Assembly: GCA_023250755.1 (NCBI GenBank)
Contig: JAHFAC010000164.1
Coordinates: 1 to 5,166, forward strand
Length of the DNA: 5,166 bases
DNA from: Bacteriovoracaceae bacterium
GTDB lineage: Bacteria; Bdellovibrionota; UBA1018
Direction of reading: 5' to 3'
The translations under genes and the position numbers were made by a program. Under the pieces are notes generated by a model. It did not search any database and was not told the origin of the DNA. It worked only from the letters and a program-made list of their open reading frames with translations. Positions 1-5,166 of the stretch are shown piece by piece. The number at the start of each line of letters is the position of its first letter. Position 1 is the stretch's first letter.

Positions 1-237
1 TTCTCTTTTAAAACGAAGGGCTTATGGATATAGAAACACGGAAAACTATCGCATCCAGCTTCTACATGCTTGTTCTTGATTTGTTTTTTGAAAATACCCA
101 CTACGAAGCGAGAAGAACCGTAAATTTTGCCTGAAGCAATCCGAAGAACCCGAAATCCTCGATGCTTGGGCTGGATTAGTGCCAAAAAGCAAAGAAAGAA
201 AAATAATAGAAAAAGCTCTATCGCTCATTTTTCGCAT
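1..237 (-). CDS. 5' end of an unrecognised signal-peptide or membrane-anchored protein, apparently frameshifted; runs off the left edge
   Basis: I do not recognise this gene. ATG at 237 has a good Shine-Dalgarno (AGAGGA, 246-251) eight bases upstream. A second ATG follows at 228. The start encodes a basic N-terminus (MRKMSDR) and a hydrophobic stretch (AFSIIFLSLLF), like a signal peptide or anchor. Read without a shift, the frame ends at a TAG at 46-48 (63 residues) and offers a possible AQA signal-peptidase site, but its tail is rich in Ser, Arg, Phe and Gln, like out-of-frame translation. The neighbouring frame is open from 224 to the window edge (about 74 codons), continues the hydrophobic run as LALIQPKHRGFRVLRIASGK, and looks more protein-like, but has no good start of its own. 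One extra base around the T-run at 184-188 would explain both. The alternatives are a genuine 63-residue exported peptide (46-237) or an unusual start in the second frame. It lies 50 bases after the tRNA on the same strand. Confidence 0.45.
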
Positions 238-245
238 CACTCGAG

Positions 246-251
246 TCCTCT
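246..251 (-). promoter_or_regulatory. Shine-Dalgarno site for the unrecognised exported/membrane protein
   Basis: On the minus strand AGAGGA lies eight bases before the ATG at 237. It decides the start: the further in-frame extension back to 315 would run into the tRNA gene and has no comparable site. I saw no well-spaced -35/-10 pair between the tRNA and this site, so read-through from upstream is the simpler reading. Confidence 0.55.
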
Positions 252-287
252 TAATTCTTTCGGCGTGAAATGAAGACAGATTCAAAA

Positions 288-377
288 TGGCGGAGAGGGT
301 GAGATTCGAACTCACGGAGGGGTTACCCCCTCACCGGTTTTCAAAACCGGCGCTTTCGACCACTCAGCCACCTCTCC
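288..377 (-). tRNA. tRNA-Ser(UGA)
   Basis: A complete 90-base class II tRNA can be folded by eye. The acceptor stem GGAGAGG (377-371) pairs with CCTCTCC (298-292). The discriminator is G (291) and the CCA is encoded (290-288). The anticodon arm is CCGGT-TTTGAAA-ACCGG (350-334) with anticodon TGA at 343-341. It is followed by a long variable arm, a hairpin of the type GAGGGG-GTAA-CCCCTC as expected for tRNA-Ser, and by the T arm GTGAG-TTCGAAT-CTCAC. It reads UCN codons, mainly UCA. The 5' end of the mature tRNA is only three bases after the serS stop codon, so it is most likely cut out of a serS mRNA by RNase P rather than transcribed alone. No independent promoter can lie in the gap itself, though one inside the end of serS cannot be excluded. 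Confidence 0.97.
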
Positions 378-380
378 GAT

Positions 381-2556
<2,176 letters not shown>

Positions 2557-2563
<7 letters not shown>

Positions 2564-4707
2564 CGTGATCGCGCGCTCAATAGACTCAGATGCAGCGATA
2601 CACTTTGCCGTTCCAACGAGAGCGTCAAAAACGATGGGGCCTCTTTGTAGTTCTTAGTAACCATCAGGCTCCTCGCATAAGCAATATAGACCTCGGGATC
2701 AATGATGTCGCGAGCCATCGCCTTTTTATAATAGGCCTGAGCTTCACGATGCCTGCCCTGCTTGCCGTACATGTCTCCCGCTGCCTTATCGATCGCGCTC
2801 TGGCTGACGGGTAACATTCTAAAACGCTCCATCGCCTTTTGCGCCTCTTCCCAATCGAAACTCAAGATCAAGACATTAATGTATTTCGACCAGACCTCGA
2901 TGTTGGTGGGAACCTTCTTGGCAGCGATTTCATAATTCATTCGCGCGTTAGCAATGTCATTTAAATAAAAAAACATGTCGCCAATTTTCACCAAAGGCAG
3001 GTGCGAATCAATGTTTACATGCCTTGCCTGGAGAAAATAGCTCAGGGCTTCTTGATGATTTCCTTCTTTCAACTGCCTTTGCCCCTCTCCCAAGAAAAAA
3101 TACATCCTCGCTTCTTTTTGAACGCTCTTCAACGACTCTCCGCTTTTGGCGCGCAAAGTGTACAGCTCGAGAAGGTAATCCGAATTCCCTTTTTCTAGTT
3201 TCACCGCTCTTTCAATGTCAGCCAGTGCCAGATCCCATTTTTTAGCGTTCCTGAGAAGCTGAGCATGAAGATAGTAGGCTCGCGCCAGTTCTCTTGGGCT
3301 CAGAAATGTCGGCTTATGGGTGATGGCCTCAAGCTCGGGCGCCGCCTGCTCTAAAACCCCGGCAGAGTTCAGAAGCTCTGTGATTCTCAGTCTGGACCGC
3401 ATATGGTCCTTATTGAGCCGTATTGCCTTTTTATATTCTTCAATTGCTGTAGACTCATCTCCCAGCTTTTCGGAGATAAGCCCGCGAAGATAGTAAACCT
3501 TGGGGCTAAAAATTTTGTCGTCAGGAAATTTCGCAATAAACGTAGCGGCGCTTCTTGCGTCTCCCCGTTGGTAAAATGCAAAAGCAAGGTAATAGAACAT
3601 GATTGGATCAAAGTTTCTGTGAAGCTTTGTATATTCGACCACTCGAATCTGAGCCGACTCAGCTCGATTGACCGTCATATAATATTCTGCATCAGCAACA
3701 ACAGTTTCTGGCAAATCAACAACTTTTGCTCGCGACATTTCAATCAATTTTAAGACCGTTGAAAAATAATTCTCATCTTTATTGGACGAATCAATCAGAT
3801 TCAAATAGCACGAGGCGAGCAGTGCTAGGGCCTTTACGTTATTGATATCAAAATTTGCGGCTTGCAAAAATTTTTCAGATGCCCGCCGATAACCCACCAC
3901 ATGGTCTGCCAAATAAAACGGCATGGCCTCTGCATAAGCCTTTGCGCTTTGGGTGGGATCCGTCTTTCCCTCGGAATATGCGGGTAACTGGGGACGAATG
4001 GGTCCTATTTTCTCACCCCTATTTTCTTTGGGTGCAAGAAAATCTTGGGCAATAACCCCAATGGTAATCACGATAATCAACCATTGAAGCACGGAGCGAG
4101 AGCCTAGTTTTTTTCTGGACAAAGCTTGAATCGGATTGACTGGGCGCTGAAACACGACCGTTCGTTCTTCGGAAATCCTCTGCTTGGGGGGTCCTACCAT
4201 CCGATCTATCACTGCCGTAGGTTCGAGATCTTCATGATCCAAACTGACTAAACTTGCAGTTCTTCCGGCCTCCCCAGATGGAACGAGTTGAGTAGCTGTC
4301 TCCTCGTCATCTTCTACTTGAGGCGTGATTTTATGGCTCTCTTCGGCCATGCTCGGAACTTCAGCACTAAATCCACTCATGACTGACGTTGGCTCAAGTT
4401 CTTCACTCGAAATGGAAACTGCAACCGCCGCTTCGGGAAGCAGCTCTGTTTGTACAAAATCTTCGCGCTCTCCTCCAAAGGGAAATAACCGCCCCTTCAG
4501 CACCCCGCTCGCATGAGCGATCAGCATTTCTGCAATCTTGGGGATGAGGTTAATGTCTTTCCAGTCTCCTGCAGGATACTCTCGTGCGATTTCAGTACCG
4601 ATAATTTGATTTTTTTGAATCAGAAGACGAATTCGTAACAGGTCCAATGGACCCAAAATCCGTCCAGAAGAGAGCTTGACCTTATAGTGCAGCCCCGGTG
4701 GCGCCAT
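2557..4707 (-). CDS. Membrane-anchored protein with a GYF-like domain, threonine-motif linker, one TM helix and TPRs (5' part of a frameshifted gene)
   Basis: The family is unnamed but the architecture is clear. Residues 7-62 resemble a bacterial GYF_2/DUF4339 domain: a short strand, G-x-x-x-GP (15-20), a helix, and a later Trp (W49). Residues 65-200 are an acidic, low-complexity linker carrying four E-rich threonine motifs (T107, T139, T164, T183). A basic patch (SRKKLGSR, 197-204) precedes one transmembrane helix (about 206-223), which predicts the N-terminus inside and the rest in the periplasm. From about 250 on the protein is helical repeats. TPR units are clearest at 401-435, 471-508 and the run of 34-residue units at 569-602, 603-636 and 637-670, with a fourth from 671. 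The true frame is lost after A690; the last 26 residues are out-of-frame. The ATG at 4707 has AAGGGG seven bases upstream. It follows nuoN by 38 bases. The likely role is protein-protein scaffolding at the inner membrane; partners are unknown. Confidence 0.88.
2559..2653 (-). other. Frameshift junction between the two halves of the TPR gene
   Basis: The upstream frame ends at TGA 2559-2557. The downstream frame is open from 2653, just after a TAA at 2656-2654. The likeliest point is GAG GCC CCA at 2643-2635, with a C4 run at 2636-2639. Adding one C gives E-A-P-I-V-F-D and completes a 34-residue TPR (restored residues 671-704) with Ala at position 20 and Phe at position 24, matching its neighbours. 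The restored protein would be about 981 residues. The sequence GGCCCCA is not a canonical X-XXY-YYZ slippery heptamer, so a real or technical one-base deletion is favoured over programmed frameshifting. Confidence 0.8.
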
Positions 4708-4714
4708 CCAATAG

Positions 4715-4720
4715 CCCCTT
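4715..4720 (-). promoter_or_regulatory. Shine-Dalgarno site of the GYF/TPR gene
   Basis: On the minus strand AAGGGG lies seven bases before the ATG at 4707, inside the short gap after nuoN. It supports this start and suggests translation from a transcript that also carries nuoN. No hairpin followed by a T-run is seen between the nuoN stop and this site. Confidence 0.65.
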
Positions 4721-4745
4721 AACGTCCGGATTTACAAAAATCATT

Positions 4746-5166
4746 CTACAGGCTTGCGACCGCCTTTTTGGCTGCCTGAAGAATCGGCGAGGGCAAAATT
4801 CCCAACTCAAGGGTACACACGACCATCAACCCCACGGCCAAAGCTGCCCCGACCGAAATTGGCGAAATCTGAGAATTCTTCTCTAGATCTCGCATATACA
4901 TGTAAACCAAGACTCTTAAATAATAGTACACCGAAATGGCACTACAAAGCACACTGATCACTACAAGCGATACTTCATGGGCCTGAATTGCCGAGTAAAA
5001 TAGTAAGTATTTGGCGGCAAATCCTGCCGTGGGGGGTACTCCCGCCATAGAAAACATAAAAATGGACATCGAAAACGCCAACCATGGGTGTCTTCTTGCT
5101 AAACCAGAGAAATCATGGAGATTCAACCCACCGTCCTCACGAGAAGAAATGATAGACAGGATAATA
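4746..5166 (-). CDS. nuoN: NADH-quinone oxidoreductase subunit N, C-terminal part (gene cut by the right edge)
   Basis: Inner-membrane subunit of respiratory complex I, one of the three antiporter-like proton-translocating subunits (with NuoL and NuoM). About 139 C-terminal codons are present; the frame is open to the edge, beyond the TTG at 5126, so that TTG is not a start. The stretch LNLHDFSGLARRHPWLAF leads into SMAGVPPTAGFAAKYLLF and then SAISVYYYLRVLVYMYM. These match the NuoN hallmarks: the R-x-P loop, the G-[IV]-P-x-T-x-GF-x-K segment with its helix lysine, and the YYYLR motif. Further hydrophobic helices follow (about 4854-4791). The tail LPSPILQAAKKAVASL ends at TAG 4748-4746. Homology could include the related MrpD-type antiporters, but the YYYLR and QAH elements favour NuoN. 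nuoN is normally the last gene of the nuo operon, which fits the change to unrelated genes after it. Confidence 0.95.
   Translation of the reverse strand, partial: IILSIISSREDGGLNLHDFSGLARRHPWLAFSMSIFMFSMAGVPPTAGFAAKYLLFYSAIQAHEVSLVVISVLCSAISVYYYLRVLVYMYMRDLEKNSQISPISVGAALAVGLMVVCTLELGILPSPILQAAKKAVASL

Noticed and set aside
238..287. Possible promoter (TTGAAT ... AATTAA) or terminator (TTTT right after the tRNA CCA) in the gap after the tRNA
   Set aside because: The two boxes are about 23 bases apart, too far for a normal sigma-70 promoter, and the T-run is only four bases with no dedicated hairpin other than the tRNA itself.
2636..2640. Programmed -1 frameshifting at GGCCCCA
   Set aside because: It does not fit the X-XXY-YYZ heptamer and I see no clear stimulatory hairpin or internal Shine-Dalgarno; a plain one-base deletion is simpler, though not excluded.
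3403..3753. Plus-strand open frame of 116 codons
   Set aside because: It is antisense to well-formed helical-repeat coding sequence of the GYF/TPR gene and is rich in Cys/Phe/Asn/Ser, typical of a shadow.

Overview
The window reads as a single block of minus-strand genes, in transcription order from right to left: the 3' end of nuoN (respiratory complex I), a very long membrane-anchored GYF/TPR protein split into two reading frames, serS (seryl-tRNA synthetase), a tRNA-Ser(UGA), and the start of an unrecognised exported or membrane-anchored protein that runs off the left edge. Gaps are short (37 to 50 bases, and only 3 between serS and the tRNA). I see no convincing terminator or promoter, so the block may be one transcription unit. 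Every plus-strand open frame looks like a shadow.

The organism is probably a Gram-negative bacterium. It has a NuoN-type complex I, sequence of moderate GC, a SerRS close to the E. coli type, and a GYF-like/TM/TPR architecture of the sort often seen in former-Deltaproteobacteria and Bdellovibrio-like lineages. The lineage is an inference from style, not a demonstrated placement.

Region by region: 4746-5166 is the last ~139 codons of nuoN. Positions 1763-4707 carry one ancestral gene of about 981 codons, now in two overlapping frames. The 5' part (4707 to 2557) encodes a GYF-like domain, a linker with repeated E-x-T-x-x-hydrophobic motifs, one transmembrane helix and TPRs. The 3' part (frame open from 2653 to 1763) encodes more TPRs. 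The break sits at or near a C4 run at 2636-2639, and adding one base there restores a canonical 34-residue repeat. Positions 381-1718 are serS; 288-377 is its cognate tRNA-Ser(UGA); 1-237 is an unidentified gene start that also appears frameshifted.

The nuoN, serS and tRNA genes are housekeeping. The accessory-looking element is the GYF/phospho-motif/TM/TPR protein, which looks like a one-pass scaffold with a cytoplasmic N-terminal part and a probably periplasmic TPR solenoid. I found no CRISPR array, insertion sequence, phage gene or clear novel defence system. The points worth a second look are the frameshift(s), the four-copy threonine motif, and the 3-base serS/tRNA-Ser junction.
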